DNA from: Streptomyces sp. NBC_00102
GTDB taxonomy: Bacteria > Actinomycetota > Actinomycetes > Streptomycetales > Streptomycetaceae
Reading direction: 5' to 3'
Assembly (NCBI RefSeq): GCF_026343115.1
Contig: NZ_JAPEMC010000001.1
Coordinates: 124,001 to 188,000, forward strand
Length of the DNA stretch: 64,000 nucleotides
Numbering within the stretch: the stretch's first letter is position 1; each line of letters starts with the position of its first letter. The position numbers were made by a program, and so were the translations under genes. The notes under the pieces were generated by a model that ran no database searches, was not told the DNA's origin, and saw nothing but the letters and a program-made list of their open reading frames with translations. Below, piece by piece: positions 20,647 to 28,997 of this stretch.

Positions 20647-21992
20647 TGTCCGCCGACACCGTGGGAGGCGAAGGGCACGAAGGCGGCCTCCTCGCCCCGG
20701 GCTGGACGGGCTCCCCCGCCGCCTCCTCGACGGGCGACACCGCGTTCCTGCGGGCGATGCTCGACGCGGAGAAGGCACTGACCCGGGCGCAGGCCGTGCT
20801 GGGGCTCGCACCGGAGGAAGCCGTGCCCGCGGTGACGGAGGCCGCCGACCCCGACCGCTTCGATCTCCCGGGGCTCGCCGAGCGTGCCCGGGACGGCGGC
20901 AACCCGGTGATCCCGCTCGTCGCGGAGCTCACCAGGACGGTCGGCGATCCGTACGGGTCGTACGTGCACCGGGGTGCGACCAGCCAGGACATCATGGACA
21001 CGGCCATGATGCTGGTCGCCGCCCGCACTCTGGATCCCATCCTCACCGACCTCGGCCGCTGCGAGCGGGCTCTCGCCCGCCTGGCCGCCGCCCATCGCGA
21101 TACCCCGATGCCGGGACGCACACTCACCCAGCACGCCGTACCGACGACGTTCGGCCTCAAGGCCGCCGGATGGCGGTCACTGGTGCTGGACGCCCGGGAC
21201 CGGGTGTCGTCCGTTCGTCAGACGCTTCCCGCCCAGCTCGGCGGCGCCGCCGGAACACTGGCGGCATTCACGGCATTCGGAGCCGGCGACGCGACCGCGC
21301 TCCCGGCGGTCTATGCCCGGGAGGTGGGGCTCGGCGAACCGCCGCTGCCCTGGCACGTTCTGCGGACGCCGGTCGCCGACCTCGCCGGCGCTCTGGCGTT
21401 CACCGCCTGCGGGCTGGGCAAGCTCGCCGCGGACGTCCTCACGCTCTCCCGCACCGAGATCGCCGAGGTCTCCGAGGGAACAAGCGGAGGTTCGTCCGCC
21501 ATGCCGCACAAGGCGAACCCGGTACGCGCCACCCTGGTCGCGGCTGCCGCCAGGCGGGCGCCACAGCTCGCGGCCACCCTGTACGGCGCGATGGTGGCCG
21601 AGGACGAACGACCGGCGGGGGCGTGGCACGCGGAGTGGGAGCCCCTGAGGGACCTGCTGCGGCTGACGGGCGGCGCCGCACGGGACGCCGCCGACCTGGC
21701 GGAGGGCCTGCGCGTGCACCCGGACACCATGCGCGAGCACCTCTCGCTCACCCACGGGCTGATCGTCTCCGAGCGGCTCTCCGCCGAACTGGCTCCCGTC
21801 CTCGGCCGCGACCGCGCGAAGGAACTCCTCACCGAGGCCGCCGCGCGCACACACGCCGAGGGCCGTTCCCTGGCCGAACTCCTCAGCCGCGAAGCGGACC
21901 TGACCAGCGTCGACCTCAGCGGGCCGACCGACCCCACCCGGTACACCGGCTCCGCGGGAGCCCTCACCGACCGCGCCCTGGAGCGACGTTGA
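20643..21992 (+). CDS. pcaB: 3-carboxy-cis,cis-muconate cycloisomerase
   Basis: The 449-aa fumarase/aspartase-superfamily enzyme has the signature GTSGGSSAMPHKANPVRA (about 280-297) and RGATSQDIMDTAMML. It lactonises beta-carboxymuconate to gamma-carboxymuconolactone. GTG 20643 or ATG 20646 may be used; both sit on the pcaG stop. The gene overlaps pcaL by four bases. Confidence 0.95.
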   Translation: MMSADTVGGEGHEGGLLAPGWTGSPAASSTGDTAFLRAMLDAEKALTRAQAVLGLAPEEAVPAVTEAADPDRFDLPGLAERARDGGNPVIPLVAELTRTVGDPYGSYVHRGATSQDIMDTAMMLVAARTLDPILTDLGRCERALARLAAAHRDTPMPGRTLTQHAVPTTFGLKAAGWRSLVLDARDRVSSVRQTLPAQLGGAAGTLAAFTAFGAGDATALPAVYAREVGLGEPPLPWHVLRTPVADLAGALAFTACGLGKLAADVLTLSRTEIAEVSEGTSGGSSAMPHKANPVRATLVAAAARRAPQLAATLYGAMVAEDERPAGAWHAEWEPLRDLLRLTGGAARDAADLAEGLRVHPDTMREHLSLTHGLIVSERLSAELAPVLGRDRAKELLTEAAARTHAEGRSLAELLSREADLTSVDLSGPTDPTRYTGSAGALTDRALERR

Positions 21993-23125
21993 CCACCACC
22001 CTGCTCAACCACACCGTCGAAGGCGCGGCTTCCGCACCCCCACTGATCCTGGGCCCTTCGCTGGGCACCTCCCACGCCCTGTGGGACAAGGTCGCTCCCG
22101 AGCTGTCCACCGCGTACCGGGTCGTGCGCTGGGATCTGCCGGGGCACGGGGGTGATCCGGACACGACAGCCGGACTGATCGGCCGGGGTGCGACGGTCGG
22201 CGAGTTGGCGGGACTGGTCCTGGCCCTTGCCGACACGCTCGGCATCGAGCGGTTCGCCTACGCGGGGGTCTCGCTGGGCGGGGCGGTGGGCCTGCACCTG
22301 TCCCTGCACCACCCCGAGCGAGTGTCCGCCCTGGCCGACATCTGCTCGTCGGCCCACTTCGGCGGAGCCGAGCGGTGGGAGCAGCGCGCCGCACTGGTCC
22401 GCCGCGAAGGTCTCGCCGGGCTTGCCGGGTCGGCGAACACACGCTGGTTCACGCCTGGCTTCACGGTGCCCCGGCTGGTGGACGACTGCCGAAAGGCAGC
22501 GCCCGAGGCGTACGCCGCCTGCTGCGACGCACTGGGCTCGTTCGACCTGCGCGACCGCCTTCCCGAGATTTCCGTCCCCGTCCTGGCCGTCGCCGGGCGT
22601 GAGGACCCGGCGACACCCCCGGCGCATCTGCGGGAGATCGCGGACGCCGTGCCGGGCGCGGCTCTCGTCGAAATCCCCGGCGCCTCGCACTTGGCACCGG
22701 CCGAGCGGCCGGAGGCCGTCCTCACGGCGCTGCGGGCCCACTTCTCCGGACCGGCCCGGCGCGGGGTGGAAGTACGCAGGGAGGTGCTCGGACACGAGCA
22801 CGTCGACCGCGCGCAGTCCCGGCAGACACCGTTCACGGCCCGCTTCCAGGACTTCATCTCCCGCTATGCCTGGGGCGAGATCTGGACGGATCCCACGCTG
22901 ACGCGCCGTGAGCGCAGCATGGTCACCATGACCGCGCTGGTGGCGCACGGTCACTACGACGAGTTGGCGATGCACGTACGGGCGGCCCGACGCATCGGAC
23001 TCACCCCGGAAGAGATCGGCGCGGTGTTGCTGCAGACGGCCGTCTACTGCGGGGTGCCGGCAGCCAACTCGGCCTTCGCGACGGCGCAACGGGTGCTGGC
23101 GGAGGACGACGCGCATCGCACGTGA
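21989..23125 (+). CDS. pcaL: PcaL: enol-lactone hydrolase / carboxymuconolactone decarboxylase fusion
   Basis: TTG 21989 overlaps the pcaB stop (TTGA). The 378-aa protein joins an alpha/beta-hydrolase (PcaD; nucleophile elbow GVSLGG near 90, and a late GASHLAP His) to a C-terminal carboxymuconolactone decarboxylase (PcaC; MTALVAHGHYDELAMHVRAA and EIGAVLLQTAVYCGVPAAN). Such PcaD-PcaC fusions are known from actinomycetes. It completes conversion of gamma-carboxymuconolactone to beta-ketoadipate and ends the operon. Confidence 0.95.
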   Translation: MTTTLLNHTVEGAASAPPLILGPSLGTSHALWDKVAPELSTAYRVVRWDLPGHGGDPDTTAGLIGRGATVGELAGLVLALADTLGIERFAYAGVSLGGAVGLHLSLHHPERVSALADICSSAHFGGAERWEQRAALVRREGLAGLAGSANTRWFTPGFTVPRLVDDCRKAAPEAYAACCDALGSFDLRDRLPEISVPVLAVAGREDPATPPAHLREIADAVPGAALVEIPGASHLAPAERPEAVLTALRAHFSGPARRGVEVRREVLGHEHVDRAQSRQTPFTARFQDFISRYAWGEIWTDPTLTRRERSMVTMTALVAHGHYDELAMHVRAARRIGLTPEEIGAVLLQTAVYCGVPAANSAFATAQRVLAEDDAHRT

Positions 23126-23236
23126 ACCGGCCGGCTGCGTGGCGGGGTCACACGGTCCCGCCCGCCCCCGTGCTCCGGGTCCGATGCTCCGGGACGCAGC
23201 CTCCGACGGGACGCCGATGGGCACTCGGCCTTCTCA

Positions 23237-25048
23237 TCACTCAGCGGGCGCGGGGGCGGGCGCGTGCTGGGCGGTGAGCCGGGCGGGGGCGTTGGCCGTG
23301 CCGAAGCCCTGGTATCCGTCGATGCGTTGGACCAGCTCGAAGAAGACGCGGTCGACGGTGACGGTGTACAGGTGCAAGAACTCGCCGTGCTCGTCCCGGT
23401 CGTACAGCAGCCCGAGTTCGCGGAGCTCCTGGTGGCGTTCCTCGCCGAGGTCGAAGCGGGCCCGCAGGTCGTCGTAGTAGTTGTCGGGTATGGGCAGTGT
23501 CTCCGTGTACGGCAGGTCCCGGAGTCGGCGGGCGGTCGCGCGGATGTCGTCGTCCGCGAGGGCTATGTGCTGGCCCGGAAGGCCGCGCGGGCCCACTTTC
23601 GCCATGTTGAGGACCAGCCGCAGTGTGCCTGCCCTGTTGGTCATGGCACGGCTGCGCAGCAGTCCGTACGGGTCGGCGACCTCGATGCTCTCGTGCGGAT
23701 CGAGGCCGAGGACCGCTCGGTAGAAGAGGGCGGCCTCGTCGAACTGGTCCCACGGATGTGCGAGCACCACGTGGTCGATGGAACGGACGGAACCGGGCGT
23801 GCCGCCCCTCGGGACGGTCGGGGAGAAGTCCTCGCGCCACCTCGGCTCGGTCGAGTCGCAGAAGAACAGTGCGGTGCCGTCCGGCGCCGCCACCGCGTCG
23901 AGCGACGCCTCGTCGGGAGCCCGGTCCCGGGGCAGTACGGGTGACAGCAGCGCTCTGGCGCGCGCGGCCGAGAGCTCCGGGTCGGGGGTGTCCAGCCCGA
24001 GTGCCACCAGGGAGGTGGAGCCGTTGCCGGCGGCTTCGGGAACCGCACGGTTGAGGAGGATTCTGGCGCCCCGCTGTTCCCAGAGTTCGACCGGCTTGGT
24101 GCCGTGCCGCCCGGTGTGGGCGAAGCCGAGGGCGCTGAGCAGTGAGCCGAGGCGTTCGGGATCGGGTGTGGCGATCTCGGCGAAGGCGAACCCGCCGGGC
24201 TGGCCGGGACGGGGCAGGGGAGAGCCGGTGGACAGGATGTCGGCGACGGACTCCTCCAGGACCGTCAGCGATCGCTTCGCGTCGACGGCGGTCCGTCCGG
24301 TGTCGGCCTGCCGGAAGTTGTCGTTGAAGACCTCCAGCGAGAGCGGCCCCGTGTAGCCGGTGCGCAGGACGTTCGCGAGAAGTCCCGCGAGGTCAAACCC
24401 GCCCTGGCCGGGGAAGCAGCGGTAGTGGCGGCTCCACCGGAGCACGTCCATGGCGAGGAGTGGTGCGTCCGCCAGCTGGAGGAAAAAGATCTTGTCGCCG
24501 GGAATGGCCTCGATACCTTCCGGTTCGGAGCCGCGAGACAGGATGTGGAAGCTGTCGAGGCAGGTGCCGAGGTTCGGGTGGTCGGCAGCCCGGACGATGC
24601 GCCAGGCGTGCAGGTAGGTGTCGACGTGCCGCCCCCACGCCAAGGCCTCGTACGCGATGCGGATGCCGTGGTCGGCTGCGCGTTCGGCGAGTTGCCGCAG
24701 TTGTTCCGCGGCGAGGTCGTCGTCGGTGACCGCGTCGGGGGAAGCGTTCGAGCAGACGAGCAGGGTGTCGGTGCCCAGGCGGTTCATCAGCCGGAACTTG
24801 TGCTCGGCGCGGCGCAGGTTGGCCCGCAACCGTTCGGGGGAGGTCGAGTCGAAGTCCCGGAAGGGTTGGTAGAGGTCGATGGAGAGGCCCAGCTGCTCTG
24901 CTCGCTCGCGCACCTGTTCCGGGGAGAGCGGGCATCCGAGCAGGTCGTTCTCGAAGATCTCCACTCCGTCGAACCCGGCTCGGGCGATGGCGTCCAGCTT
25001 CTCGGTCAGGGATCCGCTGAGGGAGACGGTGGCGATGGAGGTGCGCAT
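23237..25048 (-). CDS. qsuB: 3-dehydroshikimate dehydratase (QsuB-like two-domain)
   Basis: The 603-aa protein joins a TIM-barrel sugar-phosphate-isomerase-like domain (about 1-275; DGVEIFENDLLG, EALAWGRHVDT, CLDSFHILSRG, LEVFNDNFR) to a C-terminal hydroxyphenylpyruvate-dioxygenase-like VOC domain (about 290-590; IDHVVLAHPWDQ, GQHIAL, FFELVQRIDGYQGFG). This is the architecture of QsuB, which turns 3-dehydroshikimate into protocatechuate. ATG at 25048 (minus strand) follows GGAG. It converges on the pca operon and would feed it. It is co-oriented with dehydroquinase and quinate/shikimate dehydrogenase genes. Confidence 0.92.
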   Translation of the reverse strand: MRTSIATVSLSGSLTEKLDAIARAGFDGVEIFENDLLGCPLSPEQVRERAEQLGLSIDLYQPFRDFDSTSPERLRANLRRAEHKFRLMNRLGTDTLLVCSNASPDAVTDDDLAAEQLRQLAERAADHGIRIAYEALAWGRHVDTYLHAWRIVRAADHPNLGTCLDSFHILSRGSEPEGIEAIPGDKIFFLQLADAPLLAMDVLRWSRHYRCFPGQGGFDLAGLLANVLRTGYTGPLSLEVFNDNFRQADTGRTAVDAKRSLTVLEESVADILSTGSPLPRPGQPGGFAFAEIATPDPERLGSLLSALGFAHTGRHGTKPVELWEQRGARILLNRAVPEAAGNGSTSLVALGLDTPDPELSAARARALLSPVLPRDRAPDEASLDAVAAPDGTALFFCDSTEPRWREDFSPTVPRGGTPGSVRSIDHVVLAHPWDQFDEAALFYRAVLGLDPHESIEVADPYGLLRSRAMTNRAGTLRLVLNMAKVGPRGLPGQHIALADDDIRATARRLRDLPYTETLPIPDNYYDDLRARFDLGEERHQELRELGLLYDRDEHGEFLHLYTVTVDRVFFELVQRIDGYQGFGTANAPARLTAQHAPAPAPAE

Positions 25049-25061
25049 GTGGGGCTCCTGC

Positions 25062-25928
25062 CTAGGCGACGAGGGTGGCCAAGTGGGCGAGCATCCGGTC
25101 GGGATCGGGTTCGGTGCCGGTGAAAAGCCGGAAGGCGTGGGCGGCTTGGTGGACGGCCATGCCGCCGCCGTCCAGCGTGCGGCAGCCGAGCGCCCGCGCC
25201 AGGCGGAGCAGTTCCGTATCCAGCGGGCGGTAGACCACGTCGGCGACCCAGAGTCCGGGATGCAGCAGTTCCGCGGCGAGTGGCAGCCCTGGGTGATGGG
25301 CCATTCCTGTCGGGGTGGCGTGCACCAGGCCGTCGGCTGCCGCGAGGAGCGGGGCTGCCTCGTTCCAGGACACGGCGCCCGCCCGGTCTGTGCCGAAGCG
25401 GGCGGCGAGTCCGGCGGCAAGGGAGGACGCCCTGCCCGGTTCGGCGTCGATCACGGTGAGCCGCCCCGTCCCGAGCGTGAGCATCGCGTGTGCCACCGCA
25501 GCCCCGGCGCCGCCGGCGCCGAGTTGCACGACCCGCCGGGTGGGGGCATCCCGCATGCCCCGCGCGAACGACTCGGCGAAGCCGCTCCAGTCGGTGTTGT
25601 ACCCGCGAGAGCTGCCGTCGGCGTCGAACACCACGGTGTTCACCGCGCCCAGCGCGCGGGCGTCCTCGGACAGGCTGTCGAGGTGCGGGATGACGGTCTG
25701 CTTGCCGGGATACGTGATGTTGAGGCCGTCGTAGCCGAGCTTGCCCACGGTGCGGACGAGCTCGCCCACGTCGTCGGCGCCGAGGCCGAGTGTGTCCAGG
25801 TCGAGCGTGCGGTAGACGAGCCGCAGTCCGTGCTGTTCCGCCTCCTGTTCGTGGAGTGCGGGGCTGAGGGAAGACCCGATGCCGGCACCGATGAGCCCGA
25901 CGAGGTACGAGGGAGGGGACGAGGTCAC
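25062..25928 (-). CDS. Quinate/shikimate dehydrogenase (AroE family)
   Basis: The 288-aa enzyme has the AroE substrate region GSSLSPALHEQEAEQHG and NITYPGKQTVIPHLD with the catalytic Lys, and a Rossmann loop QLGAGGAGAAVAHAML. The NAD pocket GRLTVIDAE carries Asp where NADPH enzymes usually have Arg, so NAD use is likely, as in catabolic QsuD. It overlaps the dehydroquinase gene upstream by four bases and is followed 13 bp later by the dehydratase gene. The role is oxidation of quinate or shikimate. Confidence 0.9.
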   Translation of the reverse strand: MTSSPPSYLVGLIGAGIGSSLSPALHEQEAEQHGLRLVYRTLDLDTLGLGADDVGELVRTVGKLGYDGLNITYPGKQTVIPHLDSLSEDARALGAVNTVVFDADGSSRGYNTDWSGFAESFARGMRDAPTRRVVQLGAGGAGAAVAHAMLTLGTGRLTVIDAEPGRASSLAAGLAARFGTDRAGAVSWNEAAPLLAAADGLVHATPTGMAHHPGLPLAAELLHPGLWVADVVYRPLDTELLRLARALGCRTLDGGGMAVHQAAHAFRLFTGTEPDPDRMLAHLATLVA

Positions 25929-26380
25929 CTTGCGCTCTTCTCCAGGAGATGGGCGATGTGAGTGAGTGCGAGGGCATAGCCGTGAATCCCGGCGCCCGCG
26001 ATCGTGGCGTCCGCCACCTCTGCGACGTACGGCCGTCGCCGGTACGCCTCTCGCCGCTGGACGTGGGTGATGTGCACCTCGACGACAGGGCGCTCCACCG
26101 CCGCGAGCGCGTCCCGCAGAGCAATTGACGTGTGGGTGCAGCCACTGGCGTCGACCACGATTCCCGCTGCCCCACTACGCGCGCTGTGCACAGCGTCGAT
26201 GAGCGCGCCCTCGTGGCTGCTCCGGAGGAAGTACGCCTCCGGTCCGTGGCGCGCGGTGGTCTGCCGGCAGAGGGTTTCGACATCGGCCAGGCTGTCCGAG
26301 CCGTACAGCTCGGGTTCACGCACGCCGAGGAGGTTGAGGTTGGGTCCGTCGAGGACCAGTACGCGGGGCGGTGACGGCAC
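25925..26380 (-). CDS. aroQ: Type II 3-dehydroquinate dehydratase
   Basis: The 151-aa protein has the type II signature VLDGPNLNLLGVREPELYG, a Glu-Gly region SSHEGALIDAVH, and THTSIALRDAL with VEVHITH. The usual INPGAYTHTS is VDASGCTHTS here, so the Asn of the motif is Asp, which is unusual. It converts 3-dehydroquinate to 3-dehydroshikimate. Context (overlap with the dehydrogenase and dehydratase genes) points to a catabolic copy, like QsuC, rather than aromatic biosynthesis. Confidence 0.92.
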   Translation of the reverse strand: MPSPPRVLVLDGPNLNLLGVREPELYGSDSLADVETLCRQTTARHGPEAYFLRSSHEGALIDAVHSARSGAAGIVVDASGCTHTSIALRDALAAVERPVVEVHITHVQRREAYRRRPYVAEVADATIAGAGIHGYALALTHIAHLLEKSAR

Positions 26381-26413
26381 GGTCTCTCCCTGACGCGAGG
26401 AAGTGGGCGAAGA

Positions 26414-28129
26414 TCAGGGCTGGTGGGGGCGTGGAAGTGAGCGGGCCGCGTGGCGAGCGGCCAGGTATCCGAAGGTGAGCGCGGCACCTATCTGGCATCC
26501 GGCTCCCGGATACTCGGCCGCCATCGGGGAGTTCGCGTCGTTGCCACAGGCGTACAGGCCCCGGACGGGCTGGTCGTGTTCGTCGAGCACCTGCGCCTCG
26601 GGACTGGTTCTGAGGCCGAGCGAGGTCGCCAGTGGGGTCGGCACCACGGCGATGGCGTAATACGGGGCCCGCTCGATCGGGCCGAGGTTGACGTTCGGGC
26701 TGTGGTCCGGATCACCGTACTGGTGGCCGTACGGGTGCCCGCCCTTTCCGAACTCCTCGTCGACCCCGGTCCGGGCGTAGCGGTTGCTGTCGGCGATGGT
26801 CCGGGCGAGACCGGCGGGATCGACCGCGATGGCGGCCGCGAGCTCGCGGACCGTCCGGCCGCTGCGCAGGTATCCGGAGCGGAGGTGCCGTTCAAGGAAG
26901 GGGGCCGAGGTGTGCGGGCGGATCATGCCGAGTCCGTGGGCGGCCAGGGACCGTGCGTCGGTCACGAGCCAGGCCGGGATCGTGGGTACGGACGCGTGCG
27001 CTTCGTACATGGCGCGCACGAAGCGGTGGTAGGAGACGGACTCGTCCACGAACCGGCGTCCCGCCGAGTTGACCGCGATGATCCCTGGTTTGGCTCTGTC
27101 CCAGATATGGGGGAAGACCGCGGTGGAACCGTCCCTGCGGCGGCCCAGAGAACTCGGGAACCACAGGGCGTTGCCCCCTTCGGACTCACGGAGCGCACCG
27201 CCGGCCGTCCGGGCGAGATCCATCGAGTCGCCGGTGGCTCCCTCTGCCGCGCGAGTGAACTGCGCCGTGGGGGTGGGCAGGTGACGTGCACGCCATTCGG
27301 GGGAGGCTGAAAACCCGCCGCCGGCGAGGACTACGCCGGCACGGGCGGCGATGCGGACGGTCCGCCCCCGGCTCGTCACCACCGCACCTACCACGCGTCC
27401 GGTCTCGTCGGCGACCACTTCGGTGGGGCGGGCCGTGAACCACACGACGCCGCGGCGAGCCAGAAGCTGGTGGTAGAGGTTGGCTGTGAGGGCGTTTCCC
27501 ATGGTGAGACGGGTTCCACGGGGCCAGCCGAGCATGTCGGCTGCCCAACGCAGGCCCAAGCGCAGCGCGGTGACGATGCCGGTCGCCGATCCCCTGAAGA
27601 TGGTGAGCAGTTCGTCGACCTCCGCGCGGCGGACCATGAGGGTGCCGCCGAAGAGGGCGAACTCCCTGACCGGACGCCGGACGCGGCGGAAGTGCTTCTT
27701 GCCGAGTCGCCGTCCGTCGAAGGTGTGGGGTTCGAGGGCCCGTCCCGTTCCGTAGCCCGGTATCTCGGGGTGGTAGTCGACGGCTGTCGCCGAGTGCCAG
27801 AATCCGATCCCCATCCGTTCCAGATGGTCGATGGCTCGAGGTGCGTGGGTGAGGTAGCTCTCCCGCAGCCCCTTGGGGGCGCGGTTGCCCACGAGAGTGT
27901 CCAGATAGTCCCGTGCCGCGGCGCTGTCGGCCGCCGGGTCGTCCTGGTGGCGGTGTCCGGGGATCCAGGCCGTGCCGGCCGAGTACGCGGAAGTACCTCC
28001 GAGCCACTCGGTCTTCTCCAGTACGAGGACGTCGAGGCCCTCTTGGGCGCCGACGACAGCGGCGGCCAGGCCGCCTGCCCCGGACCCGACGACGAGCAGG
28101 TCGACGTGATGGTCCCAGTGGTCGGTCAT
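26414..28129 (-). CDS. FAD-dependent oxidoreductase (fumarate reductase / ketosteroid dehydrogenase type)
   Basis: The 571-aa flavoprotein begins with VGSGAGGLAAAVVGAQEGLDVLVLEK and WLGGTSAYSAGTAWIPG, then GVVLAGGGFSASPEW, and ends with GLYACGNDANSPMAAEYPGAGCQIGAALTFGYLAA. This pattern fits the 3-ketosteroid-delta-1-dehydrogenase and fumarate reductase flavoprotein family. It heads the minus-strand quinate/shikimate operon, 33 bp before the dehydroquinase gene. It may oxidise or desaturate a cyclohexane carboxylate; a steroid substrate is less likely from context. No signal peptide was seen. Confidence 0.85.
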   Translation of the reverse strand: MTDHWDHHVDLLVVGSGAGGLAAAVVGAQEGLDVLVLEKTEWLGGTSAYSAGTAWIPGHRHQDDPAADSAAARDYLDTLVGNRAPKGLRESYLTHAPRAIDHLERMGIGFWHSATAVDYHPEIPGYGTGRALEPHTFDGRRLGKKHFRRVRRPVREFALFGGTLMVRRAEVDELLTIFRGSATGIVTALRLGLRWAADMLGWPRGTRLTMGNALTANLYHQLLARRGVVWFTARPTEVVADETGRVVGAVVTSRGRTVRIAARAGVVLAGGGFSASPEWRARHLPTPTAQFTRAAEGATGDSMDLARTAGGALRESEGGNALWFPSSLGRRRDGSTAVFPHIWDRAKPGIIAVNSAGRRFVDESVSYHRFVRAMYEAHASVPTIPAWLVTDARSLAAHGLGMIRPHTSAPFLERHLRSGYLRSGRTVRELAAAIAVDPAGLARTIADSNRYARTGVDEEFGKGGHPYGHQYGDPDHSPNVNLGPIERAPYYAIAVVPTPLATSLGLRTSPEAQVLDEHDQPVRGLYACGNDANSPMAAEYPGAGCQIGAALTFGYLAARHAARSLPRPHQP

Positions 28130-28158
28130 GATGTGGTTCCTGTCGGGATGTCCGGGCT

Positions 28159-28193
28159 CCTCGGTCGGCCGCCTGCGGGGCAGCCGACCGAGG
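28159..28193 (-). terminator. Hairpin ending the liv operon
   Basis: Bases 28159-28169 and 28183-28193 form an 11-bp perfect stem with a 13-base loop. It lies between the livF stop and the start of the FAD oxidoreductase gene on the same strand, the expected place for a terminator. There is no T-run, as is common in Streptomyces. Confidence 0.65.
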
Positions 28194-28244
28194 TTCAGTC
28201 CGGACGTGAGGTGTGTCGGGGCCGTGGGTCGGGCGCGGGCCCGT

Positions 28245-28997
28245 TCACAGCCCGAGGTAGATCTGCCGTACCCGCTCGTCGTGCGCGAGTTCCTCGGAGG
28301 TGCCGGACATCGCGACCGAACCGTTCTCCATCACGAGGCAGTGGCTGGTGACGCCGAAGGTCAGCTTGGCGTTCTGTTCGACCAGCAGAAGCCCCAGGCC
28401 TTCGCCCCGTAGGCGTACGAGGATGTCCAGGACGTTCTCGATCAGCTTGGGGGACAGCCCCATGGAGGGTTCGTCCAGCAGCAGCAGCCTCGGCCGGGAC
28501 ATGAGTGCGCGGCCGATGGCCAGCATCTGCTGCTGACCGCCCGACAGGTCGCCCGCCGCACGGCTGCGGAAGTCCCGCAGGATGGGGAAGAGGTCGTAGA
28601 CGTGCGCGAGGGTGTCGCGCGTTTCTCCCTTCCACGACCGGTGGTAGGCGCCCAGCAGCAGGTTCTTCTCGACGGAGAGCCCCGGGAAGACGTGGCGTCC
28701 CTCGGGGACGTAGCCCACACCGTGGCGGACCATGTCCCGGGCCCGCACCTTGCTGAGATCGGTGTCCCCGAGGGTGATCCTGCCGCTGCTGCGTGGGATG
28801 AGCCCCATGAGCGCCTTGAGCGTCGAGGTCTTGCCCGCGCCGTTGGACCCGATGATTCCCATGGACTCGCCGGGAGCCACGCTCAGCGCCACCGATCTGA
28901 CCGCGCAGACTCCGCCGTAGTGGACGGTCAAGTCGGTGACGGCGAGACTGTCGGTACCGGTACCTGCTGCGGAGGGTCCGGCAGCGGTGGTGGTCAT
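28245..28997 (-). CDS. livF: Branched-chain-amino-acid-type ABC transporter ATPase (LivF)
   Basis: The 250-aa ATPase has Walker A GSNGAGKTS, signature LSGGQQQML, Walker B LLLLDEPSMGL and the LivF-type VEQNAKL ending. ATG at 28997 (minus strand) follows GGAGG and overlaps the LivM-LivG gene by four bases. It powers import through the LivH/LivM permease. In this family the cargo is often an amino acid or an aromatic or organic acid; the catabolic neighbours favour an acid. Confidence 0.93.
   Translation of the reverse strand: MTTTAAGPSAAGTGTDSLAVTDLTVHYGGVCAVRSVALSVAPGESMGIIGSNGAGKTSTLKALMGLIPRSSGRITLGDTDLSKVRARDMVRHGVGYVPEGRHVFPGLSVEKNLLLGAYHRSWKGETRDTLAHVYDLFPILRDFRSRAAGDLSGGQQQMLAIGRALMSRPRLLLLDEPSMGLSPKLIENVLDILVRLRGEGLGLLLVEQNAKLTFGVTSHCLVMENGSVAMSGTSEELAHDERVRQIYLGL

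Noticed and set aside
26414..28129. Steroid catabolism gene cluster
   Set aside because: Only one ketosteroid-dehydrogenase-like gene is present; the neighbours all belong to quinate/shikimate breakdown.
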